From an uncultured Bacteroidota bacterium (GTDB lineage: Bacteria > Bacteroidota > Bacteroidia > Flavobacteriales_F > PHOS-HE28): a DNA stretch of 64,000 nucleotides. Shown here piece by piece: positions 17,640 through 27,997 of the stretch; position 1 is the first letter of the stretch; each line of letters begins with the position of its first letter. Under the pieces are notes generated by a model, which ran no database searches, had not been told where the DNA came from, and was given only the letters and a program-made list of their open reading frames with translations. The stretch covers positions 87,289-151,288 of the forward strand of contig CADEDY010000003.1 of assembly GCA_902826215.1 (NCBI GenBank), given 5' to 3'. The translations under genes were made by a program, and so were the position numbers.

Positions 17640-18257
17640 ATGAGCGGACTAATAGGAAAGAAAATCGGCATGACCAGCCTGTTCGATACGGACGGTAGCT
17701 TGGTTGCATGCACAGTGATCGAGGCGGAACCCAACGTGGTGAGCCATTTGAAGACGGTGGAGAAGGACGGCTACAAGGCCGTTCAACTATCTGCCATCGA
17801 GCGTCGTGAGAAGAACACACCTGCAGCGGCCATGGGCCACTACAAGAAGGCTGGTACTACTCCCAAGCGCAAGGCACACGAGTTCAAGGAATTCGAGAAC
17901 GAAGTGAAACTCGGTGACACGATCGGTGTGGACCTCTTCGAAGAGGGTACGTACGTGACCGTGACCGGGAACAGCAAGGGCAAAGGTTTCCAAGGTGTTG
18001 TGAAACGCCACGGATTCAGCGGTGTGGGTGAAGCTACCCACGGTCAACATGACCGTAGCCGTGCTCCCGGTTCGTTGGGTGGATCATCCTACCCGAGCCG
18101 TGTATTCAAGGGCCTGCGCATGGCCGGCCGCATGGGCGGTAACAAAGTGACCACGGAGAACCTGAAGGTGGTGAAAGTGGACGCTGGTAAGAACCTGTTG
18201 TTGCTCAAAGGAACCGTTCCTGGTCCCAAGGGTAGCATCGTGATCATCTGGAAATAA
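17640..18257 (+). CDS. rplC: 50S ribosomal protein L3
   Basis: 205 aa beginning [15 protein letters not shown], with the long tip loop around [18 protein letters not shown] that reaches the peptidyl transferase centre. Start context AGCCATG. One base separates its stop from rplD. Confidence 0.98.
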   Translation: MSGLIGKKIGMTSLFDTDGSLVACTVIEAEPNVVSHLKTVEKDGYKAVQLSAIERREKNTPAAAMGHYKKAGTTPKRKAHEFKEFENEVKLGDTIGVDLFEEGTYVTVTGNSKGKGFQGVVKRHGFSGVGEATHGQHDRSRAPGSLGGSSYPSRVFKGLRMAGRMGGNKVTTENLKVVKVDAGKNLLLLKGTVPGPKGSIVIIWK

Positions 18258-18258
18258 G

Positions 18259-18888
18259 ATGGAACTCGAGATCCACGGAAAGGACGGCAAGTCCACCGGC
18301 AAGAAGGCCAAACTGAACGACGCGGTGTTCGCGATCGAGCCGAACGACCATGCTATCTGGCTGGACGTGAAGCAGCATTTGGCGAACAAGCGTCAAGGTA
18401 CTTCCAAGACCTTGGAGAAGAGCGAAGTAAGCGGCAGCACCAAGAAGCTGCATCGCCAGAAGGGTACAGGTGGCAGCCGTAAAGGTTCCATCAAGAGCCC
18501 ACTGTTCAAAGGAGGTGCGCGCGTTTTCGGCCCTAAGCCACGCGACTACCACTTCAAGTTGAACAAGAAAGTGAAGGACCTCGCTCGTCGCAGCGCCCTC
18601 ACCTACAAAGCGAAGGACGGCTCGTTGAAAGTGATCGACAGCGTGTCGATGACCGCGCCGAAGACCAGCGAGTTCGCTGCCATCCTCAAGGCTTTCGAGT
18701 TGAGCACCCGCAAGAGCCTGCTCGTAGTGCCAAGCAAGGACGACAACATCGTGCTCAGCGCCCGCAACCTGCAGAACACCCGTGTGGTGGTGGCCAGCGA
18801 GCTGAACACCTACGACATCATGAACGCCAACGGACTGCTGATCGTGAAGGACGCGATCGCACCCTTGGAAACCATTCTTACCAAGTAA
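18259..18888 (+). CDS. rplD: 50S ribosomal protein L4
   Basis: 209 aa of the L4/L1e family. The conserved extended loop KKLHRQKGTGGSRKGSIKSP lines the exit tunnel. In E. coli L4 autoregulates the S10 operon; no S10-type leader hairpin was recognised here. Directly abuts rplC. Confidence 0.97.
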   Translation: MELEIHGKDGKSTGKKAKLNDAVFAIEPNDHAIWLDVKQHLANKRQGTSKTLEKSEVSGSTKKLHRQKGTGGSRKGSIKSPLFKGGARVFGPKPRDYHFKLNKKVKDLARRSALTYKAKDGSLKVIDSVSMTAPKTSEFAAILKAFELSTRKSLLVVPSKDDNIVLSARNLQNTRVVVASELNTYDIMNANGLLIVKDAIAPLETILTK

Positions 18889-18891
18889 GCC

Positions 18892-19185
18892 ATGAGCCAG
18901 ATCCTCATCCGACCCATCGTCACTGAGAAGATGACGGCCCAAGGCGAGAAAGAAGGCCGATACGGCTTCATGGTCGCCAAAACGAGCAACAAGGTCCAGA
19001 TCAAGCAGGCCGTGGAGAAGGAGTACAACGTCACGGTGACGGGTGTACGCACCATGATCTGCGCAGGCAAGGACCGCACGCGCTATACCAAGAGCGTCAT
19101 CTTGAAAGGTCGCACACAGAGCTATAAGAAAGCCATTGTGACCGTGAAGGAAGGCGAATCCATCGACCTCTACACAAGCATTTGA
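18892..19185 (+). CDS. rplW: 50S ribosomal protein L23
   Basis: 97 aa, starts [18 protein letters not shown], typical of L23, the tunnel-exit protein that docks trigger factor and SRP. Start context AGCCATG, three bases after the rplD stop. Confidence 0.97.
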   Translation: MSQILIRPIVTEKMTAQGEKEGRYGFMVAKTSNKVQIKQAVEKEYNVTVTGVRTMICAGKDRTRYTKSVILKGRTQSYKKAIVTVKEGESIDLYTSI

Positions 19186-19204
19186 CCCGGTAGCACAACC
19201 AGTC

Positions 19205-20044
19205 ATGGGCATACGTAAACTCAATCCGGTCACCCCCGGCACCCGTCACAAGGTGATCACCGACTTCGAAGGCATCACCACGCGTGTGCCCGAGAAATCG
19301 TTGACCAGCGGCACGAACAAGAGCGGTGGCCGTAACCATCAAGGAAAGATGACCATGCGCTATATCGGCGGTGGTCACAAACAGAGCTATCGCGAGATCG
19401 ATCTGAAGCGTGATAAGTACGGCATCCCTGCTGTGGTGAAGACGATCGAATACGATCCGAACCGCACCGCGCGCATCGCCCTGCTGTTCTACGCTGATGG
19501 TGAGAAGCGTTACATGCTCGCACCGAACGGTCTGAAAGTGGGCCAGGAGGTCATGAGCGGTCGCTCGGGCGTACCGCCCGAAGTGGGCAACTCTCTTCCG
19601 CTCAGCGAGATCCCATTGGGTACCGTTGTGCACAACATAGAATTGCAGCCTGGCAAGGGCGGTTCCATCGCGCGTAGCGCCGGGACATTTGCTCAGCTCA
19701 GCGCCCGTGAAGGCAAGTATGCCACACTGAAGATGCCAAGTGGCGAGTTGCGTATGATCCTGGTGGCTTGCATGGCTACGGTAGGTACCGTGGGCAACAG
19801 TGAGCACATGCTGCAGAAGAGCGGTAAGGCAGGTCGCAGCCGCTGGCAAGGTCGTCGTCCACGTACTCGTGCGGTTGCCATGAACCCGGTCGATCACCCG
19901 ATGGGTGGTGGTGAGGGGCGCGCTTCCGGCGGACATCCGCGGAGCCGCAAAGGCCTCTTGGCGAAGGGTAAGAAGACCCGCCGCCCGAAGAATCCGTCCA
20001 ACAAGTTCATCCTGGAGCGTGTCAACGCCCGCAAAGGAGCCTGA
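19205..20044 (+). CDS. rplB: 50S ribosomal protein L2
   Basis: 279 aa. Carries the C-terminal [17 protein letters not shown] signature with the functionally important His, and the [21 protein letters not shown] basic N-terminal element. Needed for subunit association and peptidyl transfer. Spaced 19 bases from rplW. Confidence 0.98.
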   Translation: MGIRKLNPVTPGTRHKVITDFEGITTRVPEKSLTSGTNKSGGRNHQGKMTMRYIGGGHKQSYREIDLKRDKYGIPAVVKTIEYDPNRTARIALLFYADGEKRYMLAPNGLKVGQEVMSGRSGVPPEVGNSLPLSEIPLGTVVHNIELQPGKGGSIARSAGTFAQLSAREGKYATLKMPSGELRMILVACMATVGTVGNSEHMLQKSGKAGRSRWQGRRPRTRAVAMNPVDHPMGGGEGRASGGHPRSRKGLLAKGKKTRRPKNPSNKFILERVNARKGA

Positions 20045-20056
20045 TCAGCATAGACC

Positions 20057-20326
20057 ATGAGCCGTTCACTCAAGAAACCACCCTTCATCCACTACAAGCT
20101 GAACAAGCGAGTAGGCGAGGCGCAAGCTTCAGGTAAGAAGAACGTGATCAAGACCTGGTCGCGCGCCAGCACCATCGCTCCCGAATTCGTCGGGTTGACG
20201 ATCGCTGTGCACAATGGCAACAAGTTCATCCCTGTATACGTGACCGAGAACATGGTGGGACACAAGCTGGGCGAATTCGCACCCACGCGCACCTACCGTG
20301 GTCACTCTGGTAACAAGAAGAACTAA
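20057..20326 (+). CDS. rpsS: 30S ribosomal protein S19
   Basis: 89 aa: [17 protein letters not shown] followed by [14 protein letters not shown] and [16 protein letters not shown], all diagnostic. 30S head protein that forms a complex with S13. Start context GACCATG. Confidence 0.98.
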   Translation: MSRSLKKPPFIHYKLNKRVGEAQASGKKNVIKTWSRASTIAPEFVGLTIAVHNGNKFIPVYVTENMVGHKLGEFAPTRTYRGHSGNKKN

Positions 20327-20334
20327 GTACGACC

Positions 20335-20736
20335 ATGGGAGCTCGTAAGAAAATAGCAGCGGACAAGCGTAAGGAAGCCATGAAGACCGTGGCGATCGCG
20401 CACCTCCGTAACGTACCGACCAGCCCACGTCGCATGCGGCAAGTGGCCGATCTGATCCGTGGTGTGGAAGTGGATAAAGCGCTGGGCATCCTGCGCTTCA
20501 GCACCCGCCATAGCAGCCGCGATCTGGAGAAGCTTTTGATGAGCGCGATCTCCAACTGGCAAGCCAAGAACGAAGGCCAGAAGGCTGACGAAGTCGGTCT
20601 GGTCGTGAAGAGCGTTCAGGTGAACGAAGCCCGTGGCCTGAAGCGCATGCTTCCTGCACCACAAGGCCGCGCTTACCGTATGAAGAAGCGTAGCAACCAC
20701 GTGAGTCTGATCGTCGATACCGCCAACCAAGCCTAA
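20335..20736 (+). CDS. rplV: 50S ribosomal protein L22
   Basis: 133 aa with an N-terminal basic extension ([15 protein letters not shown]) before the family core [22 protein letters not shown]. The beta-hairpin tip [20 protein letters not shown] lines the exit tunnel, where macrolide changes occur in other species. Start context GACCATG, 8 bases after rpsS. Confidence 0.97.
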   Translation: MGARKKIAADKRKEAMKTVAIAHLRNVPTSPRRMRQVADLIRGVEVDKALGILRFSTRHSSRDLEKLLMSAISNWQAKNEGQKADEVGLVVKSVQVNEARGLKRMLPAPQGRAYRMKKRSNHVSLIVDTANQA

Positions 20737-20753
20737 GCCGAGAACAACCTACC

Positions 20754-21563
20754 ATGGGACAGAAAGTACATCCGATCGGTTACCGCCTAGGCTTCGTCAA
20801 GGGCTGGGACAGCAACTGGTTCGGCGGCAACAAATACGCCGACAAGTTGGTGGAGGACGAACAGATCCGCCAGTACCTGATGACGCGCCTGAAGAAGGCC
20901 AGCGTTTCCAAGATCGTCATCGAGCGCACCTTGAAATTGGTGACCGTTACCATCAATACCGCACGCCCAGGTGTGATCATCGGGAAGGGTGGTGCTGAAG
21001 TGGACAAGTTGCGCGAGGAGCTCAAGAAGCTCACCGGCAAGGACGTCCAGATCAACATCTTCGAGATCAAGCGTCCAGAACTGGATGCCCGTTTGGTGGC
21101 CGATAGCATCGCCCGTCAGCTCGAAGGCCGCATCAGCTTCCGCCGCGCCATGAAGATGGCCGTAGCGAGTTCGATGCGCATGGGTGCCGAAGGCATCAAG
21201 CTGCAGGTTTCCGGCCGATTGAACGGCGCCGAGATCGCACGTACCGAGAAATACCGTGACGGACGTGTTCCCTTGCACACCCTACGTGCGGATATCGACT
21301 TCGCGATCACTGAGGCGCACACCAAAATGGGACGCATCGGTATCAAGTGTTGGATCATGCGCGGTGAGGTCTATGGCAAGAAGGACCTGAGCCCGAACCA
21401 AGGTCAAGCCAAAGGTGGCCCAGCAGGTCCACGGATGGGTAATGATCGTCCTGACCGTCGTGGTGGGGACCGTCGCAGCCCAGGTGGTGATCGCCGTGGC
21501 CCTGGAGGAGACCGTCGTCCAGGAGGTGGAGGAAATCGTGGTGGAAACCGTAGCAACAACTAA
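20754..21563 (+). CDS. rpsC: 30S ribosomal protein S3 with Arg/Gly-rich C-terminal tail
   Basis: 269 aa. The KH and C-terminal domains are canonical ([12 protein letters not shown] start; [11 protein letters not shown] loop; [13 protein letters not shown] end). After about residue 210 comes a roughly 55-residue tail rich in Arg, Gly, Asp and Pro, with repeated GGDRR units (for example [20 protein letters not shown]). S3 forms the mRNA entry channel, so the tail is positioned near incoming mRNA. E. coli S3 has 233 residues; the tail accounts for the extra length. Confidence 0.97.
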   Translation: MGQKVHPIGYRLGFVKGWDSNWFGGNKYADKLVEDEQIRQYLMTRLKKASVSKIVIERTLKLVTVTINTARPGVIIGKGGAEVDKLREELKKLTGKDVQINIFEIKRPELDARLVADSIARQLEGRISFRRAMKMAVASSMRMGAEGIKLQVSGRLNGAEIARTEKYRDGRVPLHTLRADIDFAITEAHTKMGRIGIKCWIMRGEVYGKKDLSPNQGQAKGGPAGPRMGNDRPDRRGGDRRSPGGDRRGPGGDRRPGGGGNRGGNRSNN

Positions 21564-21568
21564 GAGCC

Positions 21569-21991
21569 ATGCTTCAACCAAAGCGTAGCAAGCGCCGCAA
21601 TATGCACAAGGGCCGCATGAAAGGGCAGGCCCAGCGCGGACACCGTGTAGCCCTTGGATCCTTCGGACTGAAGGCCATGGAGAGCGTATGGCTCACCGGC
21701 CGCCAGATCGAATCAGCTCGTGTAGCACTTACCCGTTACATGAAGCGTGAAGGTCAAGTGTGGATCAAGGTGTTCCCCGATAAGCCAGTGACCAGCAAGC
21801 CCGCAGAGGTGCGTATGGGTAAGGGCAAAGGTTCCTTGGATCATTGGGTGGCGGTCTGCCATGCCGGTCGCATCATCTTCGAAGTGGACGGTGTACCCAC
21901 CGCAACCGCTAAAGAAGCTCTGCGCCTCGCAGCACAGAAGCTCCCGATCCCGACCAAGTTCGTGACCCGTGAGGACTACGACGGCCAATAA
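21569..21991 (+). CDS. rplP: 50S ribosomal protein L16
   Basis: 140 aa, starts [19 protein letters not shown], contains [20 protein letters not shown]. Binds near the A-site tRNA elbow. Start context AGCCATG, 5 bases after rpsC. Confidence 0.98.
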   Translation: MLQPKRSKRRNMHKGRMKGQAQRGHRVALGSFGLKAMESVWLTGRQIESARVALTRYMKREGQVWIKVFPDKPVTSKPAEVRMGKGKGSLDHWVAVCHAGRIIFEVDGVPTATAKEALRLAAQKLPIPTKFVTREDYDGQ

Positions 21992-22000
21992 GAAAGAGCC

Positions 22001-22213
22001 ATGAAGAAGAAAGGAACCGAATTGAAGGACCTCACGGTCGCCGAGCTCAGCGATAAGCTCAAGGAGGAGCGTTCATCGCTCACCAAGCTTCGCTTCGCGC
22101 ACACGGTGAGCCCGATCGAAAGTCCGGTACAACTGCGCACCAAGCGCAAAGAGGTGGCACGCATCCTCACCGAGTTGCGCAAGCGTGAATTAGTAAACAC
22201 GACCAAGAAATGA
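22001..22213 (+). CDS. rpmC: 50S ribosomal protein L29
   Basis: 70 aa, mainly two helices: [18 protein letters not shown] and the conserved tail [13 protein letters not shown]. Tunnel-exit protein beside L23. Its last four bases overlap the rpsQ ATG. Confidence 0.95.
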   Translation: MKKKGTELKDLTVAELSDKLKEERSSLTKLRFAHTVSPIESPVQLRTKRKEVARILTELRKRELVNTTKK

Positions 22214-22497
22214 GCACCACCCCGAACACACCGACCACAGCAGTGGATCGGAACCTCCGGAAGGAGCGCATCGGCATCGTCACCAGCGACAAGATGAACA
22301 AGAGCGTGGTGGTGACCGTGGAGCGCCGCATGATGCACCCGAAGTATGGGAAGTTCGTGAAGAAGTCGAGCACCTTCATGGCGCACGATGAGAAAGGCGA
22401 AGCACACATCGGCGACACCGTTCGCATCAGCGAAACCCGCCCTATCAGCAAGCTGAAACGCTGGCGGGTAGTGGAGATCGTGGAACGTGCCAAGTAA
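22210..22497 (+). CDS. rpsQ: 30S ribosomal protein S17
   Basis: 95 aa. A Thr/Pro-rich N-terminal extension ([14 protein letters not shown]) precedes the OB-fold core [19 protein letters not shown]. Primary 16S-binding assembly protein. Overlaps rpmC by 4 bases. Confidence 0.97.
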   Translation: MSTTPNTPTTAVDRNLRKERIGIVTSDKMNKSVVVTVERRMMHPKYGKFVKKSSTFMAHDEKGEAHIGDTVRISETRPISKLKRWRVVEIVERAK

Positions 22498-22512
22498 TAT
22501 CGAGACCAAGCG

Positions 22513-22881
22513 ATGATCCAGCAAGAATCACGGCTCAACGTAGCCGACAACAGTGGAGCGAAGGAGGTGCTATGCATCCGGGTGCTCGGTGGCACAGCAC
22601 GTCGCTATGCACGTATCGGTGACACCATCGTGGTGAGCATCAAGGCCGCGCTGCCGAACGGCGGAACCAAGAAAGGTACCGTTCACAAGGCCGTGGTGGT
22701 GCGCACGAAGAAGGAGACCCGTCGTAAGGACGGTTCTTACATCCGCTTCGACGACAACGCCGTGGTGTTGCTCGACGCCGCTGGTGAAATGAAGGGCACT
22801 CGCATCTTCGGCCCTGTCGCCAAGGAACTGCGCGAGAAGAAGTTCATGAAGATCATCTCGTTGGCCCCTGAAGTTCTCTGA
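22513..22881 (+). CDS. rplN: 50S ribosomal protein L14
   Basis: 122 aa, starts [18 protein letters not shown], the standard family signature, and ends [12 protein letters not shown]. Contributes to inter-subunit bridges. Traditionally the first gene of the spc operon; here only 15 bases follow rpsQ, so no separate promoter is likely. Confidence 0.98.
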   Translation: MIQQESRLNVADNSGAKEVLCIRVLGGTARRYARIGDTIVVSIKAALPNGGTKKGTVHKAVVVRTKKETRRKDGSYIRFDDNAVVLLDAAGEMKGTRIFGPVAKELREKKFMKIISLAPEVL

Positions 22882-22884
22882 GCC

Positions 22885-23208
22885 ATGCAGAAGAAGACAC
22901 ACATCAAGAAAGGCGACCTCGTGAAGGTGCTCGCCGGTGAGGATCGCTCCAAGCAAGGACGCGTACTCGACGTGGACCGCGATCGTATGCGGGCCGTTGT
23001 TGAGGGCCTCAACATCAATAAGAAACACACCAAGCCTACCACGGCTACCCCGCAAGGCGGCATCGTGGAGAAGGAAGGTCCCATCCATTTGAGCAACCTG
23101 ATGCTCATCGATGCGAAAACCGGAACCCCTGGTCGTGTTGGTCGCAAGGCCAACAAGGAAGGCGTTCTGGAGCGCTATGTGAAGACCAAGAAAAAGGCAG
23201 CCAAGTAA
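22885..23208 (+). CDS. rplX: 50S ribosomal protein L24
   Basis: 107 aa with a KOW motif (IKKGDLVKVLAGEDRSKQGR) near the N-terminus. Assembly initiator of the large subunit. Three bases after rplN; start context AGCCATG. Confidence 0.97.
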   Translation: MQKKTHIKKGDLVKVLAGEDRSKQGRVLDVDRDRMRAVVEGLNINKKHTKPTTATPQGGIVEKEGPIHLSNLMLIDAKTGTPGRVGRKANKEGVLERYVKTKKKAAK

Positions 23209-23215
23209 TTGAGTC

Positions 23216-23776
23216 ATGAGCTACGTACCACGGCTTCGCGCCAAATACAAGAACGAGGTAGCGCCTCAGCTCCAGAAGGAGTTCGGCTACACCAGCTTCA
23301 TGCAGGTGCCTCGCATCACCAAGATCAGCTTGAACCAAGGTCTCGGCAGTGCCGTAGGCGACAAGAAGATCGTGGAGAACGCCATCGTGGAGATGACCGC
23401 CATCGCAGGTCAGAAGGCCGTGCAAACGGTCTCCCGCAAGGACATCAGCAACTTCAAACTGCGCAAAGGCATGCCCATCGGTGCACGCGTTACGTTGCGC
23501 GGCGACAAGATGTATGAGTTCCTTGATCGCCTCATCGCTGTGAGCTTGCCTCGTACCCGTGACTTCCGTGGCGTTCCTGCCAAGGGCTTTGATGGCAAAG
23601 GCAACTTCACCATGGGCGTGAAAGAACAGATCATCTTCCCGGAGATCGACATCGACAAGGTGACCAAGCTCCAGGGTATGGACATCACCTTCGTGACCAA
23701 TGCGAACACGGACCAAGAGGCCAAAGCGTTGCTGACCGCCTTCGGTTTCCCATTCGCGGACAAGGACAAGAAATAA
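23216..23776 (+). CDS. rplE: 50S ribosomal protein L5
   Basis: 186 aa: [20 protein letters not shown] start, central [20 protein letters not shown] and C-terminal [18 protein letters not shown]. Binds 5S rRNA and contacts P-site tRNA. 7 bases after rplX. Confidence 0.98.
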   Translation: MSYVPRLRAKYKNEVAPQLQKEFGYTSFMQVPRITKISLNQGLGSAVGDKKIVENAIVEMTAIAGQKAVQTVSRKDISNFKLRKGMPIGARVTLRGDKMYEFLDRLIAVSLPRTRDFRGVPAKGFDGKGNFTMGVKEQIIFPEIDIDKVTKLQGMDITFVTNANTDQEAKALLTAFGFPFADKDKK

Positions 23777-23794
23777 CGAGCAGACCGAACGACC

Positions 23795-24064
23795 ATGGCC
23801 AAGGAATCGATGAAAGCCCGCGAGCGCAAGCGCGCTCAGATGGTGGAGAAGTACGCCGCCAAGCGTGCCAAGCTGAAAGCCGCAGGGGACTGGGAAGGGT
23901 TGCAGAAGCTCCCCGCCAACAGCAGCAAAGTGCGCATGCACAACCGTTGCCAGTTGACAGGTCGCCCACGTGGCTACATGCGCCTCTTCGGTATCTCACG
24001 TAACGTGTTCCGCAACATGGCGCTGGAGGGTAAGATCCCCGGTGTCACCAAAGGCAGCTGGTAA
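23795..24064 (+). CDS. rpsN: 30S ribosomal protein S14 (zinc-independent long form)
   Basis: 89 aa, [20 protein letters not shown], ending [20 protein letters not shown]. Only one Cys (NRCQLTG) is present, so this is the long form lacking the zinc-binding CxxC pairs. 18 bases after rplE. Confidence 0.97.
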   Translation: MAKESMKARERKRAQMVEKYAAKRAKLKAAGDWEGLQKLPANSSKVRMHNRCQLTGRPRGYMRLFGISRNVFRNMALEGKIPGVTKGSW

Positions 24065-24105
24065 TTAGATAGGATGCGGCAACGTATCCGTGAAACAAGA
24101 AGACC

Positions 24106-24504
24106 ATGACGACCGACCCGATCGCCGATTATTTGACCCGCTTGCGCAACGCCATCCAGGCCCGCAAGAAGGTCGTGGAGGTGCCCGCCAGCAACCTGAA
24201 GAAGGACATCACGCGGATCCTGTACGACAAAGGCTACATCCTCTCTTGGAAAGCGGAGGATGATGGCAAGCAAGGCCTGATCAAGATCGCCTTGAAGTAC
24301 AACCAACAGACGCGTAAGAGCGCCATCAAGGAACTCACCCGGGTGAGCTCCCCTGGCCTGCGCAAATACGCCCACGCCGGTGACCTCCCGCGCGTGCTGA
24401 ACGGCCTCGGCGTGGCCATCATCTCCACCAGCCATGGTGTGGTCACCGACAAGGAGGCACGCACTCTGAACGTGGGTGGTGAAGTCTTGTGCTACATCAG
24501 CTAA
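24106..24504 (+). CDS. rpsH: 30S ribosomal protein S8
   Basis: 132 aa with TDPIADYLTRLRNAIQARK and the C-terminal GVAIISTSHGVVTDKEAR signature. In E. coli S8 represses spc translation at the L5 start; no matching hairpin was recognised. The 41-base spacer from rpsN is among the longer ones in this part of the cluster. Confidence 0.97.
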   Translation: MTTDPIADYLTRLRNAIQARKKVVEVPASNLKKDITRILYDKGYILSWKAEDDGKQGLIKIALKYNQQTRKSAIKELTRVSSPGLRKYAHAGDLPRVLNGLGVAIISTSHGVVTDKEARTLNVGGEVLCYIS

Positions 24505-24517
24505 GCCGAAGAAGAAG

Positions 24518-25072
24518 ATGTCACGCATTGGAAAAGCACCGATCGAAGTACCCAAAGGGGTCGAGGTCAAGATCAGCGACAAGAACCTGGTGACCGTGAA
24601 AGGTCCCAAGGGTACCTTGGAGCAATCCGTGGATCCGGATATCACCCTGAAGCAGGAGGGTACCGAGATCACCCTCGCCCGCCCAAGTGATGCGAAGCCG
24701 CACCGTGCCAAGCACGGTTTGTATCGCGCATTGCTCGCCAACATGGTGAAGGGAGTGAGCGAAGGCTTCGTGATCGAGCAGGAACTGGTAGGTGTGGGTT
24801 ACCGCGCCACCACCAAGGGTCAACAGCTCAATCTGTCCCTCGGATTCTCGCACACGGTCACCATCGACCTGCCACCACAGATCAAAGTGGCTGCAGCGCA
24901 GGAAAAAGGAAAGAACCCGATCATCCGTTTGGAATCGGCGGACAAGCAACTAATTGGCCAAGTGGCCGCCAAACTGCGCAGCCTGCGCAAGCCGGAGCCG
25001 TACAAAGGCAAGGGTGTGCGTTTCGTGGGCGAATTGGTGCGTCGCAAGGCAGGTAAAGCAGCCGGTAAATAA
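24518..25072 (+). CDS. rplF: 50S ribosomal protein L6
   Basis: 184 aa from [15 protein letters not shown]. An in-frame upstream start inside rpsH (24476) gives residues with no family match, so it was rejected. Ends with the [23 protein letters not shown] signature region. Located at the base of the L7/L12 stalk near the factor-binding site. Confidence 0.97.
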   Translation: MSRIGKAPIEVPKGVEVKISDKNLVTVKGPKGTLEQSVDPDITLKQEGTEITLARPSDAKPHRAKHGLYRALLANMVKGVSEGFVIEQELVGVGYRATTKGQQLNLSLGFSHTVTIDLPPQIKVAAAQEKGKNPIIRLESADKQLIGQVAAKLRSLRKPEPYKGKGVRFVGELVRRKAGKAAGK

Positions 25073-25080
25073 GAACGACC

Positions 25081-25434
25081 ATGGCATTCGACAGGATCCA
25101 CCGACGACTGAAGATCAAGCAACGGGTACGTAAGAACGTGCACGGCACACAGGAGCGCCCACGCCTCTCGGTCTACCGCAGCAACACGGGCATGTACGCC
25201 CAGATCATCGACGACGAAGCCGGCCGCACGCTGGTAAGTGCGTCGTCCTTGAAGGACAAGAAGGCTTCGGGCATTCCGAAGATCGATCAGGCCAAGCTCG
25301 TTGGTCACGCCATCGCCGAAAAGGCGAAGGCAGCTGGCATCGAACTGGTCGTGTTCGACCGCAACGGATATCTCTATCATGGTCGGGTGAAAGCCTTGGC
25401 CGACGCCGCCCGCGAAGCAGGCCTCAATTTCTGA
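25081..25434 (+). CDS. rplR: 50S ribosomal protein L18
   Basis: 117 aa with [20 protein letters not shown] and the C-terminal [20 protein letters not shown] signature. 5S rRNA-binding protein. Start context GACCATG, 8 bases after rplF. Confidence 0.98.
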   Translation: MAFDRIHRRLKIKQRVRKNVHGTQERPRLSVYRSNTGMYAQIIDDEAGRTLVSASSLKDKKASGIPKIDQAKLVGHAIAEKAKAAGIELVVFDRNGYLYHGRVKALADAAREAGLNF

Positions 25435-25446
25435 TCATACGAACAC

Positions 25447-25965
25447 ATGTCTGAGACGAACACGAAAAAGGTCAAGAGCAGCGAGCTCGAGCTGAAGGAT
25501 AAGCTCGTCGCGCTCAACCGGGTGACCAAGGTGACCAAGGGCGGTCGCACATTCACCTTTGCTGCCATTGTGGTGGTGGGGAACGAGAACGGTGTGGTAG
25601 GCCACGGTCTTGGTAAAGCCAAGGAAGTGCAGGAGGCGATCGCCAAAGGCATCGACGACGCGAAGAAGAACTTGGTGAAGGTGCCTGTGCTGAAAGGCAC
25701 GATCCCGCACTCGCAGGAAGGCAAGTACGCCGGAGCTCAAGTGTTCTTGAAGCCTGCGGCGCACGGTACCGGAGTTATCGCTGGTGGTGCCATGCGTGCT
25801 GTTTTGGAGAGCGTTGGCATCACCGACGTTCTGGCCAAGAGCAAGGGCAGCAGCAACCCGCACAACGTGGTGAAAGCCACGATCGAAGCGCTCCAAAGCC
25901 TGCGTGACGCCAATGCGGTGAGCATGCAGCGGGGCATCAAACTCGAACGCGTATTCAACGGATAG
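25447..25965 (+). CDS. rpsE: 30S ribosomal protein S5
   Basis: 172 aa: dsRNA-binding N-terminal domain ([19 protein letters not shown]) and S5 C-terminal domain. Shapes the mRNA entry channel with S3 and S4 and affects accuracy. 12 bases after rplR. Confidence 0.98.
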   Translation: MSETNTKKVKSSELELKDKLVALNRVTKVTKGGRTFTFAAIVVVGNENGVVGHGLGKAKEVQEAIAKGIDDAKKNLVKVPVLKGTIPHSQEGKYAGAQVFLKPAAHGTGVIAGGAMRAVLESVGITDVLAKSKGSSNPHNVVKATIEALQSLRDANAVSMQRGIKLERVFNG

Positions 25966-25999
25966 AACCCACTTCCGCCAAGGTTATGGCGGACGAAGC

Positions 26000-26179
26000 A
26001 TGAGCAAGTTGACCATTACCCAGACGCGCAGCCAGATCAAGTGCCCCAAGCGTCAGAAGGACACGCTGAAAGCGCTGGGCCTTGGCCGCATCGGCAAACT
26101 CGTCGTCGTTGACGGCACCCCGCAGGTACGCGGCATGGTGGAGAAAGTACACCACCTGGTGAGCGTGACCGAGGCCTGA
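26000..26179 (+). CDS. rpmD: 50S ribosomal protein L30
   Basis: 59 aa: MSKLTITQTRSQIKCPKR, then TLKALGLGRIGKLVVVDG and ending VHHLVSVTEA, all typical of bacterial L30. It lies in its expected place between rpsE and rplO. The start was placed by translating the 34-base gap after rpsE. Confidence 0.95.
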   Translation: MSKLTITQTRSQIKCPKRQKDTLKALGLGRIGKLVVVDGTPQVRGMVEKVHHLVSVTEA

Positions 26180-26201
26180 ACCCAATAGAAGAGACCACAC
26201 C

Positions 26202-26669
26202 ATGGACTTGAGCAAATTGAAGCCCGCAGAAGGGGCCACGAAGAAGGAGAAGCGGATCGGTCGCGGCCAAGGCAGCGGTCGTGGTGGTACCTCCACAAAA
26301 GGCCACAAGGGCCAGAAGGCGCAAGCTGGGTACAACCACAAGCGCGGATTCGAAGGTGGTCAGACCACCCTCACCCGCCGGTTGCCCAAGTTCGGCTTCA
26401 CCAATCCTACCCGCGTGGAGTACAAGGGCATCAATCTGGATGCGCTACAGACATTGGCCGAGAAGAAGAACCTGAAGGCCCTCAGCCCGGAAGTGCTTTA
26501 TGCCAACGGTTTGATCGCGAAGAACGACAAGCTGAAGGTCCTTGGTCGCGGTGTGATCAAGAGCGCGCTCGAGATCACGGCTCACGCGTTCAGCGCAACG
26601 GCAAAAGCGGCCATCGAGGCCAAAGGCGGCAAAGCAGAAACGATCGTTACGGTAGCTGAGAAGGCATGA
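26202..26669 (+). CDS. rplO: 50S ribosomal protein L15
   Basis: 155 aa; Gly/Lys-rich N-terminus (RIGRGQGSGRGGTSTKGHKG) and conserved FEGGQTTLTRRLPKFGF. Late large-subunit assembly protein. The stop overlaps the secY ATG by 4 bases. Confidence 0.97.
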   Translation: MDLSKLKPAEGATKKEKRIGRGQGSGRGGTSTKGHKGQKAQAGYNHKRGFEGGQTTLTRRLPKFGFTNPTRVEYKGINLDALQTLAEKKNLKALSPEVLYANGLIAKNDKLKVLGRGVIKSALEITAHAFSATAKAAIEAKGGKAETIVTVAEKA

Positions 26670-27994
26670 AGAATCTGATCGATACCATCAAGAACATCTG
26701 GCGCATCGAGGAGTTGCGTAGCCGCATCCTCATTACGTTGGGTCTGCTGCTGGTGTATCGCATCGGTAGTTTCATCGTGCTTCCCGGTGTGGACAGCGCG
26801 CGACTGGCGGCTTCGACCGCTGCCGGTGGCGGTGGCATCGTGGAGATCCTTTCGATCTTCACGGGTGGTGCGTTCACCCGTGCTTCCATCTTCGCCTTGG
26901 GCATCATGCCCTACATCTCGGCGTCCATCATCATGCAGTTGGCCGGCATAGCCGTGCCTTCAGTTCAGAAGATGCAACGGGAGGAGAGCGGCCGACGCAA
27001 GATCAATCAGTGGACACGGTACTTGACGATCTTGATCTGTGTGTTCCAAGCGCCGAGCTACATCTACGCCACCATCGACGCAGCGGCTCGTCCGGAAGGA
27101 CAGTTCTGGCTCTTCACCAGCATCGTGATCCTCACGTGCTCCACCTTGTTCGTGATGTGGCTCGGTGAGCGCATCACCGAGCGTGGTCTGGGCAACGGTA
27201 TTTCGTTGATCATCATGATCGGTATCCTCGCGCAATTCCCGCAATCCTTCGCGCAGGAGGTGGTGGGCCGCATGGGTCCTGGTGGCGGTGGTCTTGTATT
27301 GCTCCTTGTGGAAGTGGTGTTGTGGGTGCTCATCATCGCAGGTTGTATCCTACTGGTGCAAGGCACACGACGGATACCGGTGCAGTTCGCGAAGCGCGTT
27401 CAAGGCAACAAGCAGTATGGTGGCGTGCGCAACTACATTCCCCTCAAGGTGAATGCGGCTGGCGTAATGCCGATCATCTTCGCACAAGCTATCGTACTGG
27501 TGCCGATGTATGCGGCACAGGCATTCGAGACCCCTCCCAATTGGTTGGTGAGCATCGCGAACAGTCAAGGTGCGTTCTACAACTTCAGCTTGTTCCTGAT
27601 GGTGGTGTTGTTCACCTACTTCTACACGGCCATCACCGTGAACCCGAACCAGTTGGCGGACGACATGAAACGGAACGGTGGATTCATTCCAGGCGTGAAG
27701 CCGGGAAAGAGCACGGCCGGTCATATCGATGAACTGCTTTCACGGATCACCCTTCCGGGGGCGATCTTCTTGGGCCTTGTCGCCATCCTGCCTGCCTTCG
27801 CTGGGATGATGGGGATCAAACAGGGCTTTGCACAGTTCTTCGGAGGAACATCCTTGTTGATCATGGTGGGCGTATTGTTGGACACGCTGCAGCAGATCGA
27901 AAGTCATTTGTTGATGCGACACTACGATGGTTTGATGAAGACGGGTCGTATCAAAGGAAGATCAGGAGGACAGGCGTTCGGGATGGCTGGATAG
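26666..27994 (+). CDS. secY: Protein translocase subunit SecY
   Basis: 442-aa core channel of the Sec translocon with ten transmembrane helices. LLVYRIGSFIVLPG is in helix 1, ALGIMPYISASIIMQL in helix 2, ERGLGNGISLIIM in the middle and FIPGVKPGKSTAGHIDELLS in the cytosolic C5 loop. Starts within the last codon of rplO, so translation is coupled. Confidence 0.98.
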   Translation: MKNLIDTIKNIWRIEELRSRILITLGLLLVYRIGSFIVLPGVDSARLAASTAAGGGGIVEILSIFTGGAFTRASIFALGIMPYISASIIMQLAGIAVPSVQKMQREESGRRKINQWTRYLTILICVFQAPSYIYATIDAAARPEGQFWLFTSIVILTCSTLFVMWLGERITERGLGNGISLIIMIGILAQFPQSFAQEVVGRMGPGGGGLVLLLVEVVLWVLIIAGCILLVQGTRRIPVQFAKRVQGNKQYGGVRNYIPLKVNAAGVMPIIFAQAIVLVPMYAAQAFETPPNWLVSIANSQGAFYNFSLFLMVVLFTYFYTAITVNPNQLADDMKRNGGFIPGVKPGKSTAGHIDELLSRITLPGAIFLGLVAILPAFAGMMGIKQGFAQFFGGTSLLIMVGVLLDTLQQIESHLLMRHYDGLMKTGRIKGRSGGQAFGMAG

Positions 27995-27997
27995 ATC

